Made by a program: the position numbers and the translations under genes. Shown here piece by piece: positions 1 to 8,546 of a DNA stretch of 59,136 nucleotides (its first letter is position 1; the number at the start of each line of letters is the position of its first letter). Below the pieces are notes generated by a model that made no database searches, was not told the DNA's origin, and saw only the letters and a program-made list of their open reading frames with translations. This DNA is from an uncultured Pelagibacteraceae bacterium (GTDB lineage: Bacteria; Pseudomonadota; Alphaproteobacteria; Pelagibacterales; Pelagibacteraceae). The stretch covers positions 1 through 59,136 of the forward strand of contig CACGNF010000001.1 in NCBI GenBank assembly GCA_902574345.1. The letters run 5' to 3'.

Positions 1-1
1 C

Positions 2-247
2 TCTATTGGTTGGGCTTATTATTTAACTGATGATTATTCAAGAGCTGAAAAATTTTTGAAAAGAGCCGTAGAATTGATGCCGGATGATCCGATAGTGAAT
101 GACCATTACGGCGATATTTTGTGGAAGCTTAATAGAAAAATCCAGGCTAGATATTTTTGGACCAATGTATTGAAAATGAAAGATACTGAAAAAGAATTAA
201 TTGAAAAAATTAATATTAAGATGATCGAAGGTCTTAAAAGCTCTTAA
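2..247 (+). CDS. TPR-repeat protein, 3' end only
   Basis: The reading frame is open from base 2, so this is the C-terminal end (about 81 residues) of a gene that begins before the window. An internal TTG at 56 is not needed as a start. The visible part has the look of tetratricopeptide repeats: alternating amphipathic helices with the A-x-x-F/Y-L-x-R-A-x-E-L-x-P-D-D-P spacing around residues 16-32. Such repeats are protein-protein scaffolds. The stop codon overlaps the ispE start by one base (TAATG), so the two are probably translationally coupled. The specific role cannot be read from this fragment. Confidence 0.8.
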   Translation, partial: SIGWAYYLTDDYSRAEKFLKRAVELMPDDPIVNDHYGDILWKLNRKIQARYFWTNVLKMKDTEKELIEKINIKMIEGLKSS

Positions 248-1092
248 TGCCTTTTTCCAGAATAAAATCACACGCGAAATTAAATTTGGCATTAAATGTT
301 ATAAGCAAAAGTAAATCTTTGCACAATATAGAGAGCATAATAAGCTTCATAGATTTGCACGACATAATTCTGATCAAAGAAATTAAATCAAAAAAACATT
401 TAATTTCATTCAATGGAAAATTTTCTCGAAAGATAGGTAAGAAAAATACTGTTTCTAAATTATTTGAAATTTTAGAAAAAAAAAAAATTTTGAAAAACCA
501 AAGATTTCAAATCAAAATCAAAAAATCTATACCTGATAAAGCTGGTCTTGGCGGTGGCTCAATGAATGCAGCAAGTATACTAAGATATTTGGCTCATAAG
601 AGAATAATCAATATCAAAAATAAGGAAATGTTAAAAATTTCTAAGTTAATTGGTTCAGATGTGATGTTAGGCTTAAATCATAAAAGTAAGATTTTAAATT
701 CAAGAAATAAAATAAAGTATTTCAATAATGTAAAAAAAATTTACCCATTAATCGTAAAACCAAATTTTGGTTGTTCGACTAAGGATATTTATTCAAAGGT
801 TAAAAAGTTTGATAAAGCAAAATTTGGTAAGGGAGCCAAAAAAATGTTTGATATCAATTTTTTAAAAGATATGAAAAATTCCTTAGAAATAATAGCTTTT
901 TTAAAATACCCAAGATTAAAAAATATGAAACTTTATTTAGAGAATTCTCTAAACCCAGTTTTTGTAAGAATGACAGGATCGGGATCAGCTTTAGTTGCAT
1001 ATTTTCAAACAAAAAAAAGATGTGAACGTGCGAAAAAAAGGTTTATTCAAAAATACAAAAATATCTGGTGTATAGCCTCAAAAACTATATAA
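247..1092 (+). CDS. ispE: 4-diphosphocytidyl-2-C-methyl-D-erythritol kinase (IspE)
   Basis: A GHMP-family kinase of 281 residues, the normal IspE length. It phosphorylates the 2-hydroxyl of CDP-methylerythritol in the MEP pathway to isoprenoid precursors, which feed ubiquinone and undecaprenyl phosphate synthesis. Visible features are the N-terminal substrate motif with Lys11 (HAKLNLALNV), the glycine-rich ATP loop KAGLGGGSMNAA near residues 98-109, and the C-terminal GHMP motif MTGSGSALVAYF. The ATG overlaps the upstream TPR gene stop by one base. About 33 bases separate it from tRNA-Gln. Sequence drift is high but all core motifs remain. Confidence 0.93.
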   Translation: MPFSRIKSHAKLNLALNVISKSKSLHNIESIISFIDLHDIILIKEIKSKKHLISFNGKFSRKIGKKNTVSKLFEILEKKKILKNQRFQIKIKKSIPDKAGLGGGSMNAASILRYLAHKRIINIKNKEMLKISKLIGSDVMLGLNHKSKILNSRNKIKYFNNVKKIYPLIVKPNFGCSTKDIYSKVKKFDKAKFGKGAKKMFDINFLKDMKNSLEIIAFLKYPRLKNMKLYLENSLNPVFVRMTGSGSALVAYFQTKKRCERAKKRFIQKYKNIWCIASKTI

Positions 1093-1125
1093 ATTTGATT
1101 TTTTTGTGTTATACGAACTTAATAT

Positions 1126-1199
1126 TGGGGCGTAGCCAAGCGGTAAGGCACGGGTTTTTGGTACCTGCATCCTAGGTTCGAATCCTAGCGCCCCAGCCA
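1126..1199 (+). tRNA. tRNA-Gln (anticodon TTG)
   Basis: A 74-base cloverleaf. The acceptor stem TGGGGCG pairs with CGCCCCA, the D stem is GCC/GGC, and the anticodon stem CGGGT/ACCTG encloses the loop TTTTGGT with anticodon TTG. The T arm CTAGG-TTCGAAT-CCTAG is canonical. The discriminator is G and the 3' CCA is encoded in the DNA. The cca gene begins three bases after the tRNA, so the two are probably co-transcribed and the tRNA is cut out of the leader. Confidence 0.96.
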
Positions 1200-1202
1200 A
1201 GT

Positions 1203-2477
1203 ATGAAAAATTTTTTAGATACAATTTTTTTTAGATCAAATAATTTAAATTATATAAGTCAAAGTATTCGAGATTTAATAGAAAATACTCCAGCAAATAA
1301 AATATTTAAAGCCATAAATTCTTATTCATCAGATAGCGAAGTAAGATTTGTAGGAGGTTGCATAAGAAAAATCATTAATAAAGAAATAGTAAATGATATT
1401 GATATGGCTACAAATCTTGATCCTCAAAAGGTTTGTGAAGTTTTGAAAGAAAATAAAATTGATTATTACGAAACTGGTATTGAACATGGAACAATTACAG
1501 CACTTATAGAAGGGTACAAATTTGAGATTACCTCATTGAGAGAAGATATTTTAACAGATGGAAGACATGCAAAAGTGAAATTTTCAAAAAATTGGAAAGA
1601 GGATGCATTAAGAAGGGATTTTACCATAAATTCCATATACGCGAATGAAGATGGAAACTTGTTCGATCCTTTTGAGGGTAAAAAAGACTTAGAAAACGGT
1701 TTCGTAAATTTTATAGGAGACGCTGATAAAAGAATTAAAGAAGATTATTTGAGAATTTTAAGATATTTAAGATTTTTCGCCCATTACTCAAAGCATCCGC
1801 ATAATCCAGAGTTAATGAGAAAACTTAAAATTAATATCGGTGGTATCTCAAAATTATCTAAAGAGAGACTATTAGATGAGTTGAAAAAAATAACTCACTT
1901 AGAAATATTAGAAAAATTAGCTGATGATAAATTGAGCTCAGAATTATTTTTAATTATTTTTCCTGAATTAAATAATTTAAAAACTTTTTCAAAATTAAAC
2001 TCAAAAAAAAAACAAATAATTAATAAGGCTGATTTTGTCTTTCTATTATCTTTAATGATTATTGATGAGACAGATAATGCGGATTATTTTATGTACAAAT
2101 TTAATATTTCTAAAAAAGATCAAAAAAGAATTAAAATTATTGATAATTTTTTTAAGGAAAAAATTGGATCAAAAACTTTTAGAGAGGAAAACTTAAATAG
2201 TATTTTTTATTATAATGGAAAACAAGCTGTAACTGATATTCTCAATTATTATTTAATAAAATCAAAAAAAAATTCTGAAAATATTCAAAGATTAATTGAT
2301 TTCTACAAAGATAAAACAATACCAAAAATGCCTGTGGGTGCAGAATTTTTAATGGAAAAATTCAATATTCCTGAGGGTAAACAATTGGGTGCAAAATTAA
2401 AAATAATTGAGGAAGAATGGGTGAAAAATAATTTTCAAATTTCAGATAAACAAGTAAGTCAAATTGTTAACAATTAG
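1203..2477 (+). CDS. cca: CCA tRNA nucleotidyltransferase / poly(A) polymerase family
   Basis: A class II nucleotidyltransferase of 424 residues that adds or repairs the 3' CCA end of tRNAs. The head domain shows the motif RFVGGCIRK and the catalytic DIDMAT aspartates (about residues 49-72), then the ERxxR-like segment LRREDF/INS (here ALRRDFTINSIY) and the neck RILRYLRFFAHY. The C-terminal half is a helical tail. The ATG at 1203 lies three bases after the encoded CCA of tRNA-Gln. It converges with greA, the stop codons overlapping by four bases. A dedicated A-adding enzyme is the alternative, but the single family member with this layout is normally the CCA enzyme. Confidence 0.9.
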   Translation: MKNFLDTIFFRSNNLNYISQSIRDLIENTPANKIFKAINSYSSDSEVRFVGGCIRKIINKEIVNDIDMATNLDPQKVCEVLKENKIDYYETGIEHGTITALIEGYKFEITSLREDILTDGRHAKVKFSKNWKEDALRRDFTINSIYANEDGNLFDPFEGKKDLENGFVNFIGDADKRIKEDYLRILRYLRFFAHYSKHPHNPELMRKLKINIGGISKLSKERLLDELKKITHLEILEKLADDKLSSELFLIIFPELNNLKTFSKLNSKKKQIINKADFVFLLSLMIIDETDNADYFMYKFNISKKDQKRIKIIDNFFKEKIGSKTFREENLNSIFYYNGKQAVTDILNYYLIKSKKNSENIQRLIDFYKDKTIPKMPVGAEFLMEKFNIPEGKQLGAKLKIIEEEWVKNNFQISDKQVSQIVNN

Positions 2478-2950
2478 ATATATTTTACGTCTTTAATTTC
2501 AAAATTTTTGACCCCGGCAGGAGTTTTTATTTCAACTAAATCATTTTTATTTTTTCCTATTAAACCTTTACCTATAGGCGATTGAAAATAAATTAATTTT
2601 TGTTTGAGATCAGCTTCATCTTTTCCTACAATCTTGTAATTTATTTTTTCTCCAGTATCCAAATTTTCTAAAAACACAGTCGAGCCGAAGATAACTTTTC
2701 CATCATTATTTAATTTCGTAACATCAATGACATTTGCTCTAGCAATGATATCATTAATTTCAGTAATCCTTCCCTCATTATGAGACTGCTCTTCTTTTGC
2801 TGCGTGGTACTCTGCATTTTCTTTTAGATCACCATGTGACCTCGCTTCAGCAATCGCCGCTACAATCTCAGGTCTTTTTTTTTCTTTTAAAAAGATTAAT
2901 TCATCTTTGAGTTTGTTTAAGCCATTTAAAGTAATTGGTTCTTTGTCCAT
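2474..2950 (-). CDS. greA: Transcription elongation factor GreA
   Basis: GreA rescues backtracked RNA polymerase by stimulating transcript cleavage. The protein is 158 residues, the family norm. It has the N-terminal antiparallel coiled coil (residues about 10-75) whose tip carries the acidic residues of the motif DLKENAEYHAAKEEQ. A C-terminal FKBP-like domain ends in the usual SPIGKGLIGK segment. It is the last gene of the minus-strand unit trmL-hemF-greA, separated from hemF by one base, and its stop overlaps the stop of convergent cca. Confidence 0.97.
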   Translation of the reverse strand: MDKEPITLNGLNKLKDELIFLKEKKRPEIVAAIAEARSHGDLKENAEYHAAKEEQSHNEGRITEINDIIARANVIDVTKLNNDGKVIFGSTVFLENLDTGEKINYKIVGKDEADLKQKLIYFQSPIGKGLIGKNKNDLVEIKTPAGVKNFEIKDVKYI

Positions 2951-2951
2951 G

Positions 2952-3779
2952 TTATTTCCATTTTGCTAACGGAGGTAATGACATTAAAATACCTTCAACA
3001 TTTCCACCGGTTTGTAAACCAAATTTTGTTCCTCGGTCATAGAGTAAGTTAAATTCTGTATAACGACCTCTTTTTATGAATTGTAATTCTTTATGTTTTT
3101 TATTCCACTTTTTCCTCATTTTTTTTCTAATGATTTTTTCAAAAATAAATTGAAAAGTGATCCCCACATCTCTTACAAATTTAAAATCTTTCTCAAAATT
3201 ATCTTTTTTATAATCAAAAAAAATTCCACCAATACCTCTCGGTTCTTTTCTATGAGGTAAATAAAAATATTCATCACACCATTTCTTATATTTTGTGTAA
3301 TATTTCTTATTGTGTTGATCACACATTTTTTTTAGGGTTTTATGAAATTCTTTTTTTTCCTTATCATCTTTTATTGATGGGGTTACATCCATACCACCAC
3401 CAAACCAGTCCTGAGTTGTACAGATATATCTTGTATTAAAATGCATGGCAGGGATCATGGGATTTTTCATATGCATCACAACGGAAATACCAGAGGCCCA
3501 AAAACTGGGATTTTTTTTTGCACCTAAAATATTTTTTTGAAATTGTTTTGGAAATTTTCCATTAACTTTAGAAAAATTTACTCCAACTTTATCAAATATT
3601 CTTCCATTTTCTAAAATTCTAAATTCTCCGCCTCCTTCGTTTCTTTTTTTACTTCTGTTCCAAATAGTTGTTTTGATATTCGCATCTTTTCTTTCTAGGT
3701 TGGTTATAGTATGCCAAATAGCTTCTTGTAGCATTTTGAACCAATTACTTGTGATGTCTTTTTTAATTTCTAAATCCAT
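2952..3779 (-). CDS. hemF: Oxygen-dependent coproporphyrinogen III oxidase (HemF)
   Basis: Converts coproporphyrinogen III to protoporphyrinogen IX with O2, an aerobic step of heme synthesis that supplies the neighbouring cytochrome genes among others. The protein is 275 residues, slightly short for the family (about 290-300). Signature segments visible are HFNTRYICTTQDWFGGGMD, the HRKEPRGIGGIFFDY block and the C-terminal GRYTEFNLLYDRGTKFGLQT with GGNVEGILMSLPP. It lies between trmL and greA with one-base gaps, so it is one operon. Use of the oxygen-requiring enzyme agrees with an obligate aerobe. Confidence 0.96.
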   Translation of the reverse strand: MDLEIKKDITSNWFKMLQEAIWHTITNLERKDANIKTTIWNRSKKRNEGGGEFRILENGRIFDKVGVNFSKVNGKFPKQFQKNILGAKKNPSFWASGISVVMHMKNPMIPAMHFNTRYICTTQDWFGGGMDVTPSIKDDKEKKEFHKTLKKMCDQHNKKYYTKYKKWCDEYFYLPHRKEPRGIGGIFFDYKKDNFEKDFKFVRDVGITFQFIFEKIIRKKMRKKWNKKHKELQFIKRGRYTEFNLLYDRGTKFGLQTGGNVEGILMSLPPLAKWK

Positions 3780-3780
3780 A

Positions 3781-4254
3781 TCAGATTAATTTAGTTTGTT
3801 TTAAACTTTCTGCCAATATGATTGCAACAGAAGATGCAATATTAAGTGAGCGTTTATTGTTTTTCATAGGAATTTTGAGTCTATCTTTAATTTTTTTGTG
3901 AACCTCATTTGGCACTCCGGCACTTTCTCTACCAAAAAGAATAGTGTCATTTTTATTAAACTTAAATTTTGTGTAGGAAACAGACGCTTTTGTGGTCATT
4001 AGAACTATTCTTTGATCTTTTTTCGATTTAAAAAAATCATCCGAGCTTTGATGGAATTTTATGTCTTTTTCATTCATATAATCCATAACGACTCGCTTAA
4101 ATCTTCTATCACTCAGCATAAACCCACAAGGCTCTATTATTTCAAGTTTTGCACCTAGGCACGCACAGGTTCTGATTATTGCTGCTGTATTTTGAGGTAT
4201 GTCTGGTTCAAATAAAGCAATTTTAGGGCCATGATTTATCAAATTCTGTGTCAT
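3781..4254 (-). CDS. trmL: tRNA (cytidine(34)-2'-O)-methyltransferase TrmL
   Basis: A minimal SPOUT-class (SpoU) methyltransferase of 157 residues that methylates the ribose of the wobble base 34 in leucine tRNAs. Motif 1 is PDIPQNTAAIIRTCACLGA, motif 2 is ILFGRESAGVP, and motif 3 is the knot-forming RSLNIASSVAIILAE. There is no extra RNA-binding domain, as is typical of TrmL. It is the first gene of the minus-strand trmL-hemF-greA unit and diverges from petA across a 90-base spacer that must hold both promoters. Confidence 0.93.
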   Translation of the reverse strand: MTQNLINHGPKIALFEPDIPQNTAAIIRTCACLGAKLEIIEPCGFMLSDRRFKRVVMDYMNEKDIKFHQSSDDFFKSKKDQRIVLMTTKASVSYTKFKFNKNDTILFGRESAGVPNEVHKKIKDRLKIPMKNNKRSLNIASSVAIILAESLKQTKLI

Positions 4255-4284
4255 TCTTTCAGTAGTAAATTTATCATTTTATAT

Positions 4285-4300
4285 TATATGAAATCATATA
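4285..4300. promoter_or_regulatory. Palindrome in the trmL/petA divergent spacer
   Basis: A perfect inverted repeat with 7-base arms (TATATGA and TCATATA) around a 2-base centre sits in the 90-base spacer between the divergent trmL and petA genes. Position and symmetry suit a dimeric repressor or activator site. In such AT-rich DNA a chance palindrome of this size is possible, so the role is only a suggestion. Confidence 0.3.
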
Positions 4301-4344
4301 TTTAAGTAGAAAAAAGCAATATTGAGTATATTTAACTATTATTG

Positions 4345-4854
4345 ATGTCAGAAAAAAAAACTAATAGACGAGATTTCTTATTCACAACAACTTATGCAGT
4401 TGGTGCGGTTGGTGTTGGTGCAACGATATGGCCAATGATTGATCAGATGAACCCAGACGCATCAGTCAAAGCTTTGGCGAGTACTGAGGTTGATGTAAGT
4501 GCGGTAAATCCAGGTAAAACAATTACAGTTTTATGGAGAGGTAAACCAGTTTTTATTCGTAGAAGAACACAAGATGAGATAGCTGAAGCAAGATCTGTAA
4601 AGTTAGAAGATTTAAAACATCCAGAAAAAGATGAGGATCGTGCAGCTAACCCCGAGTGGTTAGTCATGCTTGGAGTGTGCACTCATTTAGGCTGCGTTCC
4701 TTTAGATCAAAAAGGCGAATACAATGGATGGTTTTGTCCTTGTCATGGTTCGCACTATGATATCTCTGGAAGAATTAGAAAGGGACCAGCTCCGACTAAT
4801 ATGGAGATCCCTAAATACGAATTTGTTAATGCTAATACAATTAAAATTGGATAA
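4345..4854 (+). CDS. petA: Ubiquinol-cytochrome c reductase, Rieske iron-sulfur subunit
   Basis: The 2Fe-2S subunit of the cytochrome bc1 complex. It moves electrons from ubiquinol to cytochrome c1 on the periplasmic side of the inner membrane. I chose the ATG at 4345 (169 residues); a TTG directly before it is in frame but less likely. The N-terminus has a twin-arginine motif (R8 R9 D F L) followed by an uncleaved membrane anchor (about 13-33). Cluster ligands are C112 and H114 in CTHLGC and C131 and H134 in CPCHGSHYD, with C117 and C133 as the conserved disulfide pair. It is the first gene of petABC. Confidence 0.97.
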   Translation: MSEKKTNRRDFLFTTTYAVGAVGVGATIWPMIDQMNPDASVKALASTEVDVSAVNPGKTITVLWRGKPVFIRRRTQDEIAEARSVKLEDLKHPEKDEDRAANPEWLVMLGVCTHLGCVPLDQKGEYNGWFCPCHGSHYDISGRIRKGPAPTNMEIPKYEFVNANTIKIG

Positions 4855-4859
4855 TTATT

Positions 4860-6122
4860 ATGAGTGATCACGAATACACACCGAAATCGAAATTTGGAAA
4901 ATGGTTTAACGATCGTTTACCATTATTAACTCTTGCAAATCACTTAACTGACTATCCAACACCTAAAAATTTAAATTATTGGTGGACGTTTGGTGGAATA
5001 TTAACTTTTTGTTTGATTACTCAAATTGTAACGGGTTTAGTTCTTGCAATGCATTATATCGCTCATGCTGATATGGCTTTTGATAGTGTTGAGCATATTA
5101 TGAGAGATGTTAACTATGGTTGGTTAATTAGATACATTCATGCAAATGGTGCTTCAATGTTTTTTTTGGCTGTTTATATTCACATATTTAGATCATTATT
5201 TTATGGTTCTTACAAAGCTCCTAGGGAAATAATTTGGATAATAGGTATCATCATTTATTTATTAATGATGGCAGCTGCATTTTTGGGTTATGTACTTCCA
5301 TGGGGCCAAATGAGTTTCTGGGGTGCAACTGTAATTACAAATCTATTTAGTGCAATTCCTTTAGTAGGCGAGGGTATTGTTACTTGGTTATGGGGAGGTT
5401 ACTCAGTTGATAATCCTACTTTAACAAGATTTTTTACACTTCACTATTTAATACCTTTTTTAATTTTAGGTTTAGTTGTTCTTCACATATGGGCACTTCA
5501 TGTTCCTGGAAATAATAATCCAGTTGGAATTGACATTAAAAAACCTTCAAAAGATACAGTACCATTCCATCCATACATTGTAATAAAAGATGGTTTTGCT
5601 TTACTAATGTTTATGATTGTTTTTGCATTTTTTGTTTTTTATACGCCAAATATTTTAGGTCATGCAGATAATTATATTGAAGCTAATCCATTAGTTACGC
5701 CGGCACATATTGTTCCAGAGTGGTATTTATTACCATTCTATGCAATTTTAAGATCGGTCCCAGATAAACTTTTAGGAGTAGTTGCAATGCTATCTGCTAT
5801 TTTAATTTTAGCAGCTCTTCCATGGCTTGATACTTCAAAAATAAGATCAGCAGTATTTAGACCTTTATATAGACAATTTTATTGGATCCTTGTCGCTGAT
5901 GTTTTGATCCTAGGATATGTTGGTGCTATGCCAGCAGAGGGATTATATCTGTTAGTTGCTAGAGTAGCCACAGCATACTATTTCTTACACTTTTTAGTGA
6001 TACTTCCAGTTTTAGGTTGGAAAGAAAAAACTCTTCCAATTCCATTAAGTATTACCGAGCCGATATTAGGTGGTTCACCTAATTTAGCTACAGCAAAGAA
6101 CAAGGAAAGTTTAAATAAATAA
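4860..6122 (+). CDS. petB: Cytochrome b of the bc1 complex
   Basis: The membrane core of ubiquinol-cytochrome c reductase, carrying two b hemes and the Qo and Qi sites. The protein is 420 residues with about eight transmembrane helices. The paired heme-ligand histidines lie in helices B and D: in the MHYIAH and [13 protein letters not shown] region, in VYIHIFRS, and in TLHYLIPF and [12 protein letters not shown]. The Qo-site motif [14 protein letters not shown] is intact. It starts five bases after petA and ends directly against the petC start. As in other alphaproteobacteria, cytochrome b is one full-length protein, not split. Confidence 0.98.
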   Translation: MSDHEYTPKSKFGKWFNDRLPLLTLANHLTDYPTPKNLNYWWTFGGILTFCLITQIVTGLVLAMHYIAHADMAFDSVEHIMRDVNYGWLIRYIHANGASMFFLAVYIHIFRSLFYGSYKAPREIIWIIGIIIYLLMMAAAFLGYVLPWGQMSFWGATVITNLFSAIPLVGEGIVTWLWGGYSVDNPTLTRFFTLHYLIPFLILGLVVLHIWALHVPGNNNPVGIDIKKPSKDTVPFHPYIVIKDGFALLMFMIVFAFFVFYTPNILGHADNYIEANPLVTPAHIVPEWYLLPFYAILRSVPDKLLGVVAMLSAILILAALPWLDTSKIRSAVFRPLYRQFYWILVADVLILGYVGAMPAEGLYLLVARVATAYYFLHFLVILPVLGWKEKTLPIPLSITEPILGGSPNLATAKNKESLNK

Positions 6123-6902
6123 GTGAAAAATTTTTTTAAAATATTTTCATTTATTATATTATTTTCTGGACTTTCACTGAGCACTCAAGCTGCAGAAAAA
6201 GTTGAATATTTAAAAACTGATTGGAGTTTTAAAGGTCTCTTCGGAAAGTTTGATCGAGCCGCACTTCAAAGAGGTTATCAAGTCTACACAGAGGTATGTT
6301 CCTCTTGTCATTCGATGAAATATTTAAGTTATAGAAACTTAGCTGAAAAAGGGGGGCCAGAATTTTCTATAGAGCAAGCAAAAGCTATTGCTGCATCTTT
6401 TGAGGTCAAAGATGGACCTAATTCAGACGGTGATATGTTTACTCGTCCGGGCAGATTATCAGATAAGTTTGTAATGCCCTATGATAACGTTCAAGCTGCT
6501 CAAGCTGCAAATGGAGGTGCTTATCCACCAGACATGTCTGTGCTAGTTAAAGCAAGAGGGGGTGGGGTAGATTATATTTACTCATTGCTTCAAGGATATG
6601 AAGACCCACCAGCTGGAGTTACTTTAGATGATGGTGTCTATTATAATAAATACATGTATGGAAATAAAATTAAAATGGCTAATCAGTTATCAGATGGATT
6701 GGTAGAATACTCAGATGGTACAACAGCTTCTGTTGAGCAAATGTCAAAAGATGTAACAACATTCTTGATGTGGTCTGCTGAACCTCACTTAGAGTCAAGA
6801 CATCAAATGGGTTTTAAAGCTATTGTGTATTTAATTATTTTAACAATCCTAGTTTATTTTAGTATGAAAAGAATATGGTCACGTATTGAAACGGAAGTTT
6901 AG
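6123..6902 (+). CDS. petC: Cytochrome c1 of the bc1 complex
   Basis: The heme c subunit that passes electrons from the Rieske protein to soluble or membrane cytochrome c. It starts with GTG immediately after the petB stop. A Sec signal peptide (about residues 1-23, cleavage after TQA) precedes the mature domain. The covalent heme site is C59-S-S-C62-H63. The PPDMSVLVKARGGGVDYIY segment is typical of c1. A C-terminal membrane anchor (about 232-250) ends in basic residues. The last 24 bases overlap the end of ychF on the other strand. Length 259 residues is normal. Confidence 0.97.
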   Translation: MKNFFKIFSFIILFSGLSLSTQAAEKVEYLKTDWSFKGLFGKFDRAALQRGYQVYTEVCSSCHSMKYLSYRNLAEKGGPEFSIEQAKAIAASFEVKDGPNSDGDMFTRPGRLSDKFVMPYDNVQAAQAANGGAYPPDMSVLVKARGGGVDYIYSLLQGYEDPPAGVTLDDGVYYNKYMYGNKIKMANQLSDGLVEYSDGTTASVEQMSKDVTTFLMWSAEPHLESRHQMGFKAIVYLIILTILVYFSMKRIWSRIETEV

Positions 6903-7952
6903 AACGTCTCCATCTTTAACTATATAATCTTTCCCTTCTAATCTCATTTTTCCGTTATTTTTAGAATTTACCCAACCATCATTGGATATGAAGTCATCGT
7001 AAGAAATAGTTTCAGCCCGAATAAATCCTTTTTCAAAATCAGTATGAATTTCACCTGCAGCTTTTGGAGCAGTACAATTTTTTTCAATTGTCCATGCTCG
7101 AGTTTCTTCGGGCCCAGATGTAAAGTATGTATCTAGGTCAAGAATTTCGTAACCTTTCTTAATTAATTTATTCAATCCTGTTTCATTTAATCCAATCATT
7201 TCCATATAATTTTTTTTCTCATTGCTATCCAATTCATTTATTTGATTTTCTATGTCTGCAGAAACGATTAAAGTATTATTGTTTCCATACTTATCAATAA
7301 ACGATTGAGTGTAATTATTTCCATTTTGAACACTTTGTTCATCTACGTTACAAACAAAAATTTTAGGTTTAAGGGATAATAATCCAGATTGATTAAGTTG
7401 TTTTTTATTAAATTGGGTTCTTAAATCATCAAAACTTTTATTATTATTTATACAATCCATAGCTATTTCAAGAATTTTGATTTGATCCTCATCAACATTT
7501 TTTTTATTATTTTTTTCTAACCTTTTTTGAATAGATTCAAGATCTGCAAGCATCATCTCTGTTTCTATAATTTCTATATCTCTAACTGGGTCAACAGAGG
7601 GGTTTACATTTTGAATATCATTAGAGTCAAAGCACCTGATCATGTGAATAATTGCATCGACCTCTCTAATATGAGAAAGAAATTTATTACCCAAACCTTC
7701 ACCTTTGGATGCACCTTTTACCAGTCCAGCAATATCAACAAAAGAGATAGTGGTATTGATTATTTTTTTTGATTTTGAGATTTTAGCTAAATTGTTTAAT
7801 CTTTCATCAGGAACTATTACAACTCCAATATTTGGATCAATTGTACAAAAAGGAAAATTAGCAGCTTGTGCCTTACTGGAATTAGTTAGAGCATTGAAAA
7901 GAGTTGATTTACCAACATTAGGTAATCCAACGATCCCACATTTAAAACTCAT
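6879..7952 (-). CDS. ychF: Redox-regulated ATPase YchF (Obg family)
   Basis: A translation-associated P-loop ATPase of 357 residues. The G domain shows GLPNVGKST (G1, residues about 8-16) and DIAGLVKGASKGEGLGNKFL (G3). The altered G4 site is NVDE, the hallmark that switches YchF from GTP to ATP. The C-terminal TGS domain is complete, with TSGPEETRAWTI, APKAAGEIHTDFEKGFIRAE and a final KDGDVLNFRFN. It is the last gene of the minus-strand run lgt-midA-pgeF-prs-rplY-pth-ychF; its ATG shares one base with the pth stop. The 3' end overlaps petC by 24 bases. Confidence 0.97.
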   Translation of the reverse strand: MSFKCGIVGLPNVGKSTLFNALTNSSKAQAANFPFCTIDPNIGVVIVPDERLNNLAKISKSKKIINTTISFVDIAGLVKGASKGEGLGNKFLSHIREVDAIIHMIRCFDSNDIQNVNPSVDPVRDIEIIETEMMLADLESIQKRLEKNNKKNVDEDQIKILEIAMDCINNNKSFDDLRTQFNKKQLNQSGLLSLKPKIFVCNVDEQSVQNGNNYTQSFIDKYGNNNTLIVSADIENQINELDSNEKKNYMEMIGLNETGLNKLIKKGYEILDLDTYFTSGPEETRAWTIEKNCTAPKAAGEIHTDFEKGFIRAETISYDDFISNDGWVNSKNNGKMRLEGKDYIVKDGDVLNFRFNT

Positions 7953-8512
7953 TATTTATTATTAACTGTGCTTGAAAATAAATCTAATTTTTTTTCTACA
8001 AGTATCGAAAGTGATTCAGTTATATTTTTGGATATTTTTTCTACACCCATAATTTCTTCATCATCAAAATTTTGCAAAACATAATCAGATACCTCAATGG
8101 GTCCTTTTGGTTTTCCTATACCTATTCTTACTCTTGAGTAATCTTTGCCAATAAATTTATCTATAGAAGATATTCCATTGTGGCCAGCGCTTGATCCACC
8201 AAATTTCGCTTTTATTTTTCCAAATTCAACATCAAGGTCATCATGAAAAACAATTACATTTTCAGGTTCGATTTTAAAGTATTCAATTAGTTCTCTAATA
8301 CATATTCCAGAGTTGTTCATAAAAGTTAAGGGTTTAATGGCATAAACTTTTTTGCTGTCAATATTACCAGTTGTTAACAAACCTTTGAATTTTGGTTTTT
8401 GTTTTGTAAGCCCGAACTTTTTGTTGATGGAGTCTATAATTTTAAATCCAACATTATGTCTATTATTTTCACTATCTGGAGTTGGATTACCTAAACCTAC
8501 AAATAAAAGCAT
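7952..8512 (-). CDS. pth: Peptidyl-tRNA hydrolase
   Basis: Cleaves peptidyl-tRNA dropped by ribosomes, recycling tRNA. The protein is 186 residues, the usual size. The N-terminal GLGNPTPDSENNRHNVGF contains the conserved asparagine and catalytic histidine. Other motifs are PLTFMNNSGICI, the DDLDVEFGKIKAKFGGSSAGHNG block and YSRVRIGIGKP. It is followed by ychF with a one-base overlap and preceded by rplY with a 34-base gap, an order common in alphaproteobacteria. Confidence 0.97.
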   Translation of the reverse strand: MLLFVGLGNPTPDSENNRHNVGFKIIDSINKKFGLTKQKPKFKGLLTTGNIDSKKVYAIKPLTFMNNSGICIRELIEYFKIEPENVIVFHDDLDVEFGKIKAKFGGSSAGHNGISSIDKFIGKDYSRVRIGIGKPKGPIEVSDYVLQNFDDEEIMGVEKISKNITESLSILVEKKLDLFSSTVNNK

Positions 8513-8546
8513 AAACTGTTAAAATTAGTTTTTCAAATTTAGTGGA

